Assembly: GCA_029204225.1 (NCBI GenBank)
Contig: CM055096.1
Location: 65,446,370 to 65,510,369 of the forward strand
Source: Diphasiastrum complanatum
Taxonomy: Eukaryota > Streptophyta > Lycopodiopsida > Lycopodiales > Lycopodiaceae
Length of the DNA: 64,000 nucleotides
Direction: 5' to 3'
The translations under genes and the position numbers were made by a program. A model generated the notes under the pieces. That model searched no databases. It was not told where the DNA came from and was given only the letters and a program-made list of their open reading frames with translations. Of this stretch, positions 46,488 through 57,294 are shown in pieces. Numbering within the stretch: position 1 is the first letter of the stretch; each line of letters begins with the position of its first letter.

Positions 46488-46998
46488 TATTAGACAATAA
46501 TGATTGAGGGGCAAGGGCCTTTCTCATTTTATAAAAAGGCACCATTTGTACACTATTTTCATGCTTAATAGAGAGGAGGAGACTCTATCATTTTGAGCGC
46601 CCAAGCATCCTCATTTGCTAATCACTCTTGCTTATGCTATTGTTGGGATTTCTCGTTATTTCCATATCTTCCATGATTTTTGTTTGTGATTAGTTAAGGT
46701 TTCTCCATAAGCAATGACATTGAGCATTTGGGCTAACCTCCATCTCATCTCTCTCTCTTTCTCTCTTCTCTTCTCTCTTCCTCATCTTTTCTACCCCTTC
46801 CCTTCACCCAAAACCATGAAGAATGTTAGTGTAGAGGAGTAGAGCTAAGGGAGAGTAGTATTACTGGCAAATAGAGTTAAGGGAGAAAGTAGGAAGCTAA
46901 CTAGAAATAGCATCTATGCATTGTTAGGTACCTATCCAGTGATCTAACCCTTGTTGACAGGCGAGAGGGCTATACTACGCAAGATCTTTGACCCTGCA
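46488..46998 (+). repeat. Gypsy-1 3' LTR-1, 5'-truncated (block Q)
   Basis: Matches LTR-1 from the TTAGACAATAATGATTGA position to the CTGCA end. It lacks the first 300 or so bases. The TATA region (TTTTATAAAAAGG, about 46526) is retained. Confidence 0.85.
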
Positions 46999-47003
46999 CA
47001 AAC

Positions 47004-47148
47004 TCCACTTGGAAAGATCAACATGATGCTGAAATTTCACAATAAAAAGTAGAGAAGCTTCTCTTTTGGTAGGGCACCAACATACAAGCTTGCTACAGAT
47101 CTGGTAGTTCTGATACCATGTTAGAAATCCATAAATAATAATATGGAT
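47004..47148 (-). other. Copia H primer site and leader fragment (Q)
   Basis: On the minus strand: end of the LTR-like segment (GGATTTCTAACA), the tRNA-iMet primer site TGGTATCAGAAC (47118-47107) and the first leader bases, running to the gypsy-1 insertion point. The leader resumes at 36766 and leads to gag at 36168. Together these give a copia element split by about 10.2 kb of gypsy-1. Confidence 0.75.
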
Positions 47149-47220
47149 GTACAGACTAGGATTCGAACCCAGGAAATCCCTCATACCGGATGGGATGCTC
47201 CACCACTGAGCTATCTGCCC
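47149..47220 (-). other. tRNA-like sequence (block Q)
   Basis: On the minus strand, 72 bases: acceptor GGGCAGA pairing with TCTGTAC except at one position, D-arm TAGCTCAGTGGTGGAGC (A-box), a weak anticodon arm, T-arm CTGGGTTCGAATCCTAG (B-box GGTTCGAATCC). It abuts gypsy-2 on one side and lies 30 bases from the copia H primer site on the other. The best-preserved of the three copies. The anticodon loop is not canonical, so an active tRNA gene is unlikely. Confidence 0.72.
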
Positions 47221-49084
47221 TGTCTGATAGTTCTCTCTAGAGTGTGGATTGATATTCCAACAGTGAATTGGAATCAAGCTCTTGCAACAGTGGATTGTAC
47301 AACAAGCTATATGTGTCAACGAGATAATCAATCCGAATTGAGCAAAATTTTCTTAATTGAAGATGATCCAATACATGATAGTCATGACTTGACTTATGAT
47401 GGAGATGCAAAACTTACAGATGAGTAGATCCTCAATCATATGGATCCTACAAGATTTGGAGTTCGAGATAATTTGGATGAACCGACAATAAAACCGCCAA
47501 AAATAGGTATATTGAAGGAAGGAGAAGCTCCAAGACTAATGACAATGAAACAAGCTAAGCAACACAATAATACGGTCCTAAAATGGGAAAAATCCTCTCG
47601 AAAAGTTGATTCTAGGAATGTACCACCTTTATTGGATAAAGGAAAGGGGAAAATCAAGGATGATTTTTCAAGATGGAGTTCTCACAAGAAATTACCATCA
47701 AGGAAGTCATCATTTTCATAGAAGAGCACATTTTCAGCATTATATGCCCAAGCATTTCAAACACTGTACTTTGGATGATGTCTTGATTATGTTCCCAAAA
47801 GCTCATCGTGAACCAGAAGAGCAAGAGCCAGACATGGAAGACGTTTATGATGGACCAGCCAGGACTCACAACCAATGAATCTTGCTAAACCAAGAGAACT
47901 CAAAAAAATTGTTCAAGTTGGAGCTCAAGTTACTCCCGAGCAATTTCAAGCGTTACATAAGTTATTGATCAAGTACCAAGATTGTTTTGCTTGGATGTAC
48001 AAGGATCTCAAAGGAATTGCTACTTTGGTTATTGAGCATACAATACCCTGATGCCTGATGCAATTCCAATGGTCACAAAATTTTATTGTTATAATCCGAA
48101 TATTACGGATCTTATAAATAAAAAGCTACAAAGATTACTTGAGGCCAACTTTATTTATGAAATCGAACATGCGAAATGGATTTCTCCAATTGTCGTTGTT
48201 TCTAAGAAGAATGGGAATTTGTGTGAATCTCAAGGCTTTGAACAAATTGAAGAAAAAGGATCACTTTCCATACCCTTTACTGAAAGCATATTGGGCCGAC
48301 TTGCTGGAGCCGAAGCATACAATTTTTTTGGATGGATTTAGTGGTTACAACCAAGTTAATATCGCACTTGCGGATCGCCATAAGACAACATTTGGAATAG
48401 ATTGGCAATTTCAAGTGTTACAGAAGTTATTGATCAAGTACCAAGATTGTCTTGCTTGGGCGTACAAGGATCTCAAAGGAATTCCTACCTCAGTTATTGA
48501 GCATACAATACCCTGATGCCTGATGCAATTCCAATGGTCACAAAATTTTATCGTTGTAATCCGAATATTACGGATCTTATACAAAGATTACTTGAAGCTG
48601 ACTTTATTTACGATATCAAATATGCGAAATGGATTTCTCCAATTGTCGTTGTTCCTAAGAAGAATGGGAAGATGCAAATTTGTATGGATCTCAAGGCTTT
48701 GAACAAAGTGAAGAAAAAGGATCACTTTCCATTACCCTTTTCTAAAAGCATATTGGATCGACTTGCTGGAGCCGAAGCATATAGTTTTTTGGATGGATTT
48801 AGTGGCTACAACCAAGTCAAGATCGCACTTGCAGATTGCCATAAAACTACATTTGCAACAGAATGGGAAACTTATGTCTCTAAAGTTATGTCGTTTGGAC
48901 TTTGCACCTAGTTCATTTCAAAGAGTCATGCAGTTTGCCTTCAAATACTACTTGCAAAAATTCCTTAAAATCTACTTGAATGATCTTAGAGTCCATAATG
49001 TCGATACCTTGTTGGGCCTCTACTCACCACAATGGGGATCCACGAGCATGCCTTTTCTAGAAGAATCAATATGGATTTTATAAC
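47221..49084 (+). pseudogene. Gypsy-2 pol remnant of block Q
   Basis: Protease-to-RT linker (VWIDIPTVNWNQAL, RFGVRDNLDEPTIKPPK, KGKIKDDFSRWSS; 47227-47720), then RT. The RT first half occurs twice in tandem: unit 1 about 47946-48398 (VIEHTIP, KWISPIVVVSKKN, FGWI in a shifted frame) and unit 2 about 48403-48911 (VIEHTIP, KMQICMDLKALNKVKKKDHF, FLDGFSGYNQVKIAL). A small deletion near 48905 precedes the active-site region, which here reads KIYLNDL with the first Asp changed to Asn. RT then breaks off and X2 follows in the same frame. Stops between the units and before X2. Confidence 0.85.
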
Positions 49085-50930
49085 CATGGCTTTTAGCACC
49101 TGGGACTGAGGGCAAGTTCAAATTCTATATCACCTATCAGACTGCTACCCACAAGGTGCATATGACTGAGACCGCCCTTGCAGCTATAGGAATCACTTCT
49201 GGAAAATAGCCCTTTCCAAATCATAGGCATGCTAAGAGTATCTTCAAGCGCTTTATTGATACCACTGATGAGTTGTATTGGACCAATCACGGCTATTTGA
49301 TCGAATCCATATATTCCCTGGAACATAATTTGAACAGTTCCATGATAGTTCTATAATTTTTTATTCATTTTTTCAGACAGATCAACAAGGTCAAGCCGAA
49401 GTAGTACAAGATATATCAGGGTCGCCCATGCAGTTCCGTCACCAAAGCAGTTCGATGCTACTATACCAGATGGTTATGAAGAAGAGGATGTATTTGAGGA
49501 AGAAGATATACAACTGAAACCTCAAGACAACCAAAGTCAAGCTTCTGGATTAGGATTACCTGCTGCTGCTACTGCTACAGCACCAACTACGGATTCTGGT
49601 GACACTATGAATCTAGTTACTAACCTTGCGTGAGTGATCCAGACCATACAAGATGAAAAAACAGCAATGGACAAGCATATCTCGGAATTGGGATCAAAGA
49701 ATACCTTGATCAGCCAAATCGGGAGCTTAGGGTCGCCAAACAACATGAGTCAAAGTTTGAGGTGAAGAAAGCCCAACAAACAACCGACGCTCTAGAAGGC
49801 TATGTGGAGACTCTTAAGAATACATTGACAACAATGCAAGATCAAGTGGACAAAGCCATCCAAGATGCCAAACAATAGGTGTTGCTGCACTAAGGGCAAT
49901 TGGATATGTTTGCGTTTGAATGAGAGCCCCTTCAAGATGAATTGGATGCAACCACCCTTGAATTGAGACAAGTATCTGATCATCCACTCACACCAAATGA
50001 GATCTGATACCTGTTCAGGAAGGTTGAAACCTATCAAACTTGATGTGTAGGGTTTCAAGAAAGATTTGACAAGTTAAAACATACGACATCGATCAAGCTG
50101 GCCAAGGTTAAAACAATCATCAAAGATTACGAAATGCCGAAGCCGATCAAATCTTGGAGCCGAATCCCCAGATTATTGTTCTGGTAATGTCTCAATTCTC
50201 ACTGGGGCACCAAACAGAAGAATAACAGGATGCGATGGATGATTACTTAAGGCCTCTGAGATTGAGGAAGACAAAGAGTTGGATAAGTTACCAGCCTTGG
50301 GGGAGCATCCAGCTTGGAGAACAATAGTTTTTGATAAAACTCTTGATTCTATAAGGAGTTATGTTGCTAGCCCTTACCAACTACGAGTGGATCCATATTA
50401 TATGTTGATGCCACGTTGTAACAAATGGAAAAATATGGGTGTGCCAATGGACAAAATCATTACCCATACTCCAGATTGGCCCATAATCCACCAGCGTTAC
50501 AATTCGACAATTTTAGTTGATTTCCACCATGCCTTACAAGCTTATCAATAGGAATATATGTTCTCACTAGATGCAATAGTTAGGCAGTTCATGTTGTTCT
50601 CAAAAATCTTGACAATGTTGGCGTCGGTCGCTACATGATAGGATGATTGCTTTTCTACTTTGGCTTTCGACAAATTGATGGCATCCGCCAGCGTCCAAGA
50701 TCAGCTGCCAATAGCAAGGTTGTACTATCGTGCCACGATGATGGGTGATGGGAAATATTTATAGCATGGACTACGTCAATGTCGCTGGCCGATGCAAATA
50801 AGTGCTTCCTACCGCACAATATTGATTTTATATTGTCCGCCTTGAGTTCATGCAAAAGGTGCAGTACCATCTAATCAAAGTACGACGCGAGGTTAATCAA
50901 AGTCCGAAGTGAATAAATCTCTTGAGGTGT
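49085..50930 (+). pseudogene. X2 protein gene of block Q
   Basis: The longest X2 copy. N-terminal domain: GTEGKFKFYITYQTATHKV, ALAAIGITSG, AKSIFKRFIDTTDELYW, LIESIYSLEHNLNSSMIV (49095-49353). Linker: FDATIPDGYEEEDVFEEEDI and an Ala/Thr-rich part (49440-49640). Middle: possible coiled coil, badly broken. C-terminal domain: 50279-50551 open, DSIRSYVASPYQLRVDPYY, DWPIIHQRYNSTILVDF; then degenerate LMAS.., YYRAxMMG-like sequence to about 50930. The fold order equals X1: FYITYQTATHKVHMTE against FLYQGTTYKVRINADS, and WPIIH in both. No known domain recognised. Confidence 0.7.
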
Positions 50931-50963
50931 CATGAGACCGCCACTAATTTTGGTGGGGGATAC

Positions 50964-51633
50964 TATTGAAGGGTTTGCCAAGACAAGCCTAACTCTAGTT
51001 AATAACTGAGAGGGATTTGGCACCCTGTGTGTGTAAGTCCAACCCGATGATCACATAGTTATTTGATTAGTTACAAGTTAATAAAAGGACTTTAGGCCTT
51101 TTTGTCGGACTTTTAATGTCGCAGGTCTAAATGTCAAGTTAGTGAATAAAGTTGGGGTTCCCACCAAATTTCAATTTCAAATTGGTTCCCTCCAATTATT
51201 GAATGGATTCCCACTCTTTTTTAAAATCTGAATAGTTAGGGAGGTAGGAGTTAGCCAATAGGAATTGGGGCACCCATCTCCTCAATTTCTTATATAAGTA
51301 ACAATTTTGAATGATTGTACATGTTCTCTCTTTATTTTAATACAAGCAGATTGGCTCTCTTATGGATCAGATTTGTGAATGTCCTTGCTCTTTATCACTT
51401 TCTCTCCATCTCACATATTTTCTTTGTATTTGCCAATTGTTGGATTTGAAGTTTATTGGAATTGCTATTTCTTATGCTTTTTGTGAGAGAGAAGGGAAGA
51501 ACAAAAAGAGTAAGCTATCATCATTGTGGATTTAGTGTTAATGGATGTAGGGTTAATGCTTAGTGTTAATGAATCTTAGAACTAATTGTGAATCATCCTC
51601 GCATGTTGGATTTGTTTTATGCTATCGCTCTCA
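50964..51633 (+). repeat. LTR-2 of block Q
   Basis: 670 bases, TATTGAAGGG (TGTTGAAGG in P and R) to CTCTCA, preceded by the purine-rich TGGTGGGGGA, a likely polypurine tract. AGCCAATAGG at 51252 and TATATAAG at 51291 give CAAT and TATA boxes. Two TTAGTGTTAATG units lie at about 51533-51575. Confidence 0.85.
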
Positions 51634-52560
51634 TGGGATCGAACCTGCGCGTGACGACTAACTTCATCTCCTTGATGCTTGTGTGCTTGGATCTAGGGTT
51701 GAACATGTGGATCCTTGTTAGTTGAGTTAACTAAGTAAAGTGGACTTTCCATGCAACTCCACTATAGGAATTTGAGCCTCTTTGATGTAGGGAAATGTTG
51801 GCATGTTTTGCCATATTGTGAATATTGAGATTTTGGTGTTTTGGGGCTCATTCTCTTTCTACCCGAGATTTATGACTTGATTTTCTCTCTCTACCCAAGA
51901 GCAGGCTATTTTTCCCATAGTGAGCACTTAGAATTATTTTTGATATTTATTTCTTATAGTAAGAAGTTAGTTTTTTCAGTCTGATGTATGCCATTGTGCT
52001 CTTGCCTTAGATTTTTCAAGTAATCTATCCATTGATCAATCTTGTGCAATCACAAGACCTCATTAAGATCCTGTAAGGTGTGTGGTGAAGTTCACACGTG
52101 CTTAAAACTTCACAGTGCTTTCACCATTAAGCAACACATTGCCTCAGTCATGTCCCACCAAATCTGGTCGATAGCCCTTATAGCTAAACGATCGGCAGCT
52201 ATCCCGCACCGGCAGCTAACCACCCGTGCTTTACACCCAAATTCGAGCAGCATCTTTGTATGAATGGTTAATCCGTATAGTTTAAATATGTCGCCGCGCC
52301 CCCCGCAAGGCACAGATCATGCTTTCACCTACCTAGGCAGCACTTTGCCTCATCTGTCCTACGTGCAGACAATGCCAGGCCCGAACCGCGGGAACTGACC
52401 ATGCTTACACTGGTATGCGCAATGTTCTTTTAAATATAGGAATGAAGTTATTTCATGGGATAGATCGACAGGCTGCAATTCTTTCCTTGCCAACGTTGTC
52501 CATTTTTTTAGTCTAAAATAATCAACCATCAGAAAAATTAAAGATATACAGATATTTTAA
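51634..52560. other. Interval between blocks Q and R
   Basis: 51634-51829 also follows LTR-2 of block R (61678-61869), so it belongs to the duplicated unit. From 51830 the sequence is unique in the window. 52100-52400 is richer in GC and CpG than the surroundings. A short open frame on the minus strand (52313-52110) has several Cys but no recognised domain. Confidence 0.5.
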
Positions 52561-52582
52561 GCCCAAATGACATGTTAGAGAT

Positions 52583-52938
52583 TTATACATGCCCATACCT
52601 TCGATTGTTTGTAGTGGGTTCAATCAAAGACAACAATTCATCTAGCCTTGTAGAATCTATAGGAGATGTCGATGATGTTGCCAGCAAGTGATCCGAAATC
52701 AACTCTTTGGCCAAGTCCTTTTGAATTCTCTTTGGTTTATGCATAATGTTCTGAGAGGCCTTCTTCATCACCAGATCTTGTGCCTTCTCCATGTTGACAT
52801 ATGAATCTCCAACACCGAACTCATGATCATGGAAACCCAAGTGTATGACCATTCTAGTGTATCTCGTGTCATTTGGAATACAATAATAAATCTTAGCTGT
52901 ACAATGCCTTGCACAGTAGGGTGGATGATTACAATGTT
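52583..52938 (-). pseudogene. Cys/His-rich exon, possible zinc-finger protein
   Basis: A minus-strand frame from 52938 down reads CQHCNHPPYCARHCTAKIYY, then CIPNDTRYTRMVIHLGFHDH, giving several Cys followed by HxxxHxH. It continues through a Lys-rich helical part (VMKKASQNIMHKPKRIQKDL) to PIDSTRLDELLSLIEPTTNN and a good splice donor, AAG|GTATGG, at about 52600. The Cys/His spacing resembles the DNA-binding fingers of some plant and transposase proteins, but I cannot name the family. It is cut at the 5' side by block R (52946). Confidence 0.5.
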
Positions 52939-52945
52939 GACATCA

Positions 52946-54168
52946 TTCGATACACCCATCAACGGTAGCCGGTTGCATAAGTATTGGCCACCACAGTGAG
53001 ATAGATCCAGATTGGTGAGGGCACGTTACAAAATGCTAATCTGCTAAACCATCACCACTAGATCCAGGAGGATCAAGCCAAATCAAGCTAGATCCATCAA
53101 GATTCGGCCAGATCTAGCAAGTTTGGGAAAATCTGGCAGAATCCAAGAAGGATCCAGATCTAGACAGGATAAAAAAGAAAGCAGATCATCAGATTATGTC
53201 AATAAGTCCTCCAAATTTGCAGATTAGAGACCTCGATCTCAGTAACTATGGCAAATTAAAGGGAAAAATTCACCAAAGACTAACGAATCTATTACCAACT
53301 ATCCGTTAGAACTTCCAGAGAACTACCTATAGTTAGATCAAGCCTGGATGAAGCTGATTACCAGTTTAAAAAAGTTAAAAATTAGAAAATCTCGAGATCT
53401 CATCAAAAAACACTCTAAAAGAGCACTTTTTTCATGATTTTTGGAGATCCCCTGGGAGATAGCTTTTGAAACTTGGACAGTCACCAAATCTGACCCAGAT
53501 GCATCCAAGAAATTCTCTGCGAGAGTTCTAATGGAGGAATCATCATTTTTTAGTGTGTGCGAGAGTTCTCATAAGCTGAATTTTCAAAACCCTCGCAGAG
53601 CGTCAAGATCATCTTACCAACCCTCGCAAGGTGCCTAAATGGAATTAGAGGAGTGATTAGCCTTTCTACATGGTCTAATCTTGAAAATCTGATCATAGGA
53701 GCAAGTTGTGCGAGAGATCACTTGCTACGAGAGTTGAACCCTCGCAGACAGTCTGAACCCTTGCAGAACCTTCGTATAGCAGTCAAATCACCTTCTGAAC
53801 TCTCGTAGACTTCCCTGAGGTATTAGAATTTTGTGAAGAAGGTGCCTGTTAGAATTTGGGTGGGACAAGGAAAAGTAAATTTCACCTAATACGCACTCTA
53901 AATTCCGCTATATAAGGGCTGAATTTGAGTCATTTGTCACCTTTGCTAGCGAAGCTCTGCCGAAATTTACACTGAAATTACAAAGTTCTCCGTTTGTGAC
54001 CAAACTTCATACCAACTATCATCTGCAAATACTGAACACCGATCTGTGCTCTAAACTACACTTCTTGTCATCCAACACTCGTTATTCACAGTTTTCTGTC
54101 ATTTTCACACCTTTTTACTCTTTTCACCGTTTTTTCTACTTTTTCGTCCTTTAATAATCACCGCTAAC
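52946..54168 (+). other. Integrase tail and spacer of gypsy-1 (block R)
   Basis: Block R begins inside the last integrase codons (FDTPINGSRLHKYWPPQ, stop by 53001), then the gypsy-1 spacer, matching 43886-45109. The hairpin is weaker here (TGCGAGAGTTC at about 53558 against AACCCTCGCA at about 53590). GAACyCTCGnAGA motifs recur between 53740 and 53810. Confidence 0.8.
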
Positions 54169-57100
54169 ATGGCCTCCTCACCCTCTGAAGACTATGGCAC
54201 CAAACAGGTGATCCAGCATGAAATCCCCTAGGCCACACATATTTGGCCCTTTACCTCTAACGCTCTAATCCAACCATGGCTACAGACAGCCGGCCCACCT
54301 TCTAGAGGCAATTACTCGGCGCTTTTTCATTCTAAGATTAACATAGGCCTCACCCTTCATGCTTACGCCACCCGGGATGAGCAAAAGAGATGTTTTCACT
54401 TCTTGTACCAAGGTACCACGTACAAGGTCAGGATTAACGCAGACTCGATGATCACCATTGGCATTATGTCCATCAGCCCATCTCCCATCGCCACGCCAAA
54501 ACTCTGATCAAACTTTTCGTCATCCAAACTGCACCAAAAATACCAATCCAGACTAACAATGGTTACCTGATAGATGTTATCATGGAACCCGTCATTCAGA
54601 CGGCCACGCATTTGTTGAATAACTTTCTGGTTATTTCAACATTTCGCAAGGACAGAATCCAGTCTAAGTTGCTGAATCAGATAGTGGAATTCTTTCTAGA
54701 ATTCCCTGGCCCCTCAGTTGTGCCATACGACTGGCATAGCTTCCTTATTCATGAACTAACCAGCTCCATCAAACCCAACAACCGTGAGTGTATCGCAGAG
54801 GGCCCCCTATTGTGTAACTTTGTCTGTGCACTTCTCGAGACGAAAGTGCGCAGTTTCCAACACTCATCCCTTTTGTCTACCCTCGTGCCACACACTAACC
54901 TTTATCCGCCATCTCAAGCATCCACCTCATCCCAGCTTACAGTTACTAACACAACGGCCAGCAAACGAATGTGTGGCGTTGCCTCTACATCTTCATCTCC
55001 ACCTGCTACTCGACGATGTGCCTCCACTAACGCACTAACCACTCCATCAATCACCGCCACTTCTTCTTCCGTGCAAACATCCCCTTCCGTCTCTATTGTC
55101 ACTACCATTCCCACTTCCTCTGTTGATACCACTCCTATCTCTGTTCCATTATCCACTACTCCGTCCATCACTATCGCATCCTCCATCACTCCTGTCTCCA
55201 CCGTTGCTTCCATTCCATTCAATATTTCTGATTCTCAATTGTCTCCTGACACTCTGGCATGGATGCAAGTCATCAATTTTTTACCTCCCCGCCAGACCCT
55301 TTCTGCTCCATCTGTGCCTTCTTCCATACTCCACACCACCCTTCAGTTCCTCTCTGTTCCTCCCATTCTCTCGTTCGAACAAGCCGTCCTCACCCACGTT
55401 TTCACTATTGCTTCTCAAACCCCACCTGCTTCACCAACAAAGGTTGCCGAGGGCAATCAACCATTGCCTAATGACGCATTTGTCCAAACAGTTTTTGTAC
55501 CATCGTCAGATCGAACTGATCCCACCGCCACAGATGACATCAGGTCCAATAAGAACCTGATAGAAGATGATGACGACGGAACTCCACAAGTCGTCGGGGC
55601 CGATACAACACAAGCTGCTATCAGTGCCACCATACCGGCTGCTCTCACAGACTTAACGACAGTGTACCAGACTCTAGGCAAATACATCCTGGATGCGGTA
55701 GCGGCCAAAGTTATCTTGAAAAGTAGGGTACTACACCTGGCAACAAGCAACACACAACTGCGAGTAGAACTCACCAAGCTGCAGCACGAGCTGATTTTGG
55801 ATCAGCAACATGAAGAAGTAGGGCACCAGGAGATCACCAAGCTGCAGCAGAAGGAGGAGGGCCTCAATAATTATATCCAAAGCCTCTCCAAAGCACTGAC
55901 AGAGGCCTCCACAAAGGTGTGGGAGCTTCAATCCAAAGTGTCCCAACGGTTTGCTCCCATCCAGGCGCAATTAGACCTTTTGAAAGCAGACAATACGCGC
56001 CTGGAGATGGAGGTCAAAGCCCTACAAGATGAAAAGCTTGTCTGTTTAGCTGAACCTGCACCAGACTCAAGGCCACTCTCTCAATCAGAAATGAATCTTC
56101 TTCGGCATCAGGTGCAGGTTTATAGCCAAACCTTAAATAGCTACTTGACGGAGTTCAATAAATATCGGACAAGCACAACTCACGAGCTCGCCCATGCCAA
56201 GCAAGCCCTCAAGGCATGCCAAAAATTCATGGAAATGAAGGCCCAACCCACCCCCGTGGTAATTCTACCGCCACCTATTTTTGACACTGCATAGGCCAAT
56301 ACAAGCCAAGACCAAACCCAGCAGGCAGCATGGAGATATCACCAAGATCTAGGGTCCAAAGGCCATGACCAAAGACAAACGGATACGGCTGCTGAGACGC
56401 GAGACCAGGGCCAAGGCATAGATACCAGCCAAAGCCAAGCCAAATCATCCAGAGGTTCGCGCACGATATCTTCTAGCTGAGCCTTTCGAAGACCAAAGTC
56501 CGTGGAGGAGAAAATAAACGAATTCCTATCAAAGTATCCCCACGAGTCATCAAGAGACAGCTAGCGGATATCGTTTTCAGCTCTAATAATAAAGGGCAAA
56601 GAATTGCAAGCATTACTCGCCCTCCAACTACAACCAGAGTGGCGTCAGCAATTGTTTGAAAGAGACCCTGTGGCCATCAGGGCCTATGTGACGAGTCCGC
56701 AACAATTACAGGTGAACGCGCACTTCCTACCATGTACATGACGATCCAAATGGGTGGAATGCAGCAACCCTCTGGACAAACTCACAATTCAAAACTTCAA
56801 TTGGCCAATCATTCATTCAGAATATGGTTGGACTACGGATGTGGATGCCAGAAGGGCTCCCACCACATTCGCAAATCACTATGTCAACTGCCCTGATCCA
56901 ATAGTCCGCACGACACCCACTTACGCCTAGGACTTAGAACATCTAATGGGGATCAAAACTAAATGGGACAATTTTCTCTTTCCCATATTCTTTGACATTA
57001 ATAAGGCGCTACCTTCAGACAAAGTCGAAGATCAACTGCCAATTGCGCGTGTGTATTACCGAGCTGCACTTCTGGGCGATCCATGGACACGCAGATTCCA

Positions 57101-57248
57101 AGCATGGGTCGACCAAGATTGGCTGAGAGGAGTCCACAAGTCCCTTCACACACCCAAGGACTTGAAGAAATTGGACCGCCTCAACTTTATGGAGGATGTC
57201 ACGACCTCCCTGATCCAGCAAAGGCGAGCGAAGAAAACTCTTTACTAA
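54169..57248 (+). pseudogene. X1 protein gene of block R, near full length
   Basis: About 1,000 codons between integrase and the 3' LTR. Start ATG 54169 (MASSPSEDYGTKQ; stop at codon 21). N-terminal domain to about 54500 (YQGTTYKVRINADS, TIGIMSIS), then a frameshift. The main frame of 570 codons (54582-56294) has MEPVIQTATHLLNNFLVIS, LLCNFVCALLE, a Ser/Thr/Pro-rich linker (residues 100-290), an acidic patch (IEDDDDG, residue 328), and a coiled coil rich in Gln, Glu and Leu (residues 375-560; TKLQHELILDQQHEE, LDLLKADNTRLEMEVKAL). After TAG 56292 the frame continues Gln-rich to 56480, then with frameshifts the C-terminal domain: RDPVAIRAYVTSP, FNWPIIHSEYGW, LPIARVYYRAALLGDPW, FQAWVDQDWLRGVHKS. 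No signal peptide or membrane segment seen, so not an obvious envelope protein. Confidence 0.75.
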
Positions 57249-57294
57249 ATCGGCAGAGTGTTGAGGGACCGACACTACTTTAGGCTGTGGGTCC

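Larger units (their letters stand above)
36767..46998 (+). mobile_element. Gypsy-1 retrotransposon of block Q
   Basis: The only gypsy-1 copy with both ends: TG at 36767, CA at 46998, flanked by the 5-bp duplication CAAAC (36762-36766 and 46999-47003). Order: LTR-1, tRNA-Asp primer site, gag, protease, RT, RNase H, integrase, spacer, ORF X1, 3' LTR. X1 and the 3' LTR are truncated by one internal deletion near 46487. Domain order (integrase after RNase H, no chromodomain, extra ORF after integrase) and the tRNA-Asp primer fit non-chromodomain elements of the Athila type; the assignment is by layout, not phylogeny. Confidence 0.9.

Noticed and set aside
47149-47220. Functional tRNA gene
   Set aside because: A-box and B-box are good, but the anticodon loop is not canonical and the copies decay within transposon DNA; kept as tRNA-like only.
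51634-51660. TGGGATCGAACC as a primer-binding site after LTR-2
   Set aside because: It begins TGG and resembles a reversed tRNA T-arm, but it does not match the acceptor end of a tRNA, and block P lacks it after TGGGA.
54480-54520. Programmed frameshift in X1
   Set aside because: Q and R share the shift near the CTCTGATCAAA sequence, but they descend from one copy and no canonical slippery heptamer is present; an old indel is simpler.
54784-55560. Ser/Pro/His-rich open frames overlapping X1
   Set aside because: They are alternate frames of the low-complexity Ser/Thr/Pro linker of X1.
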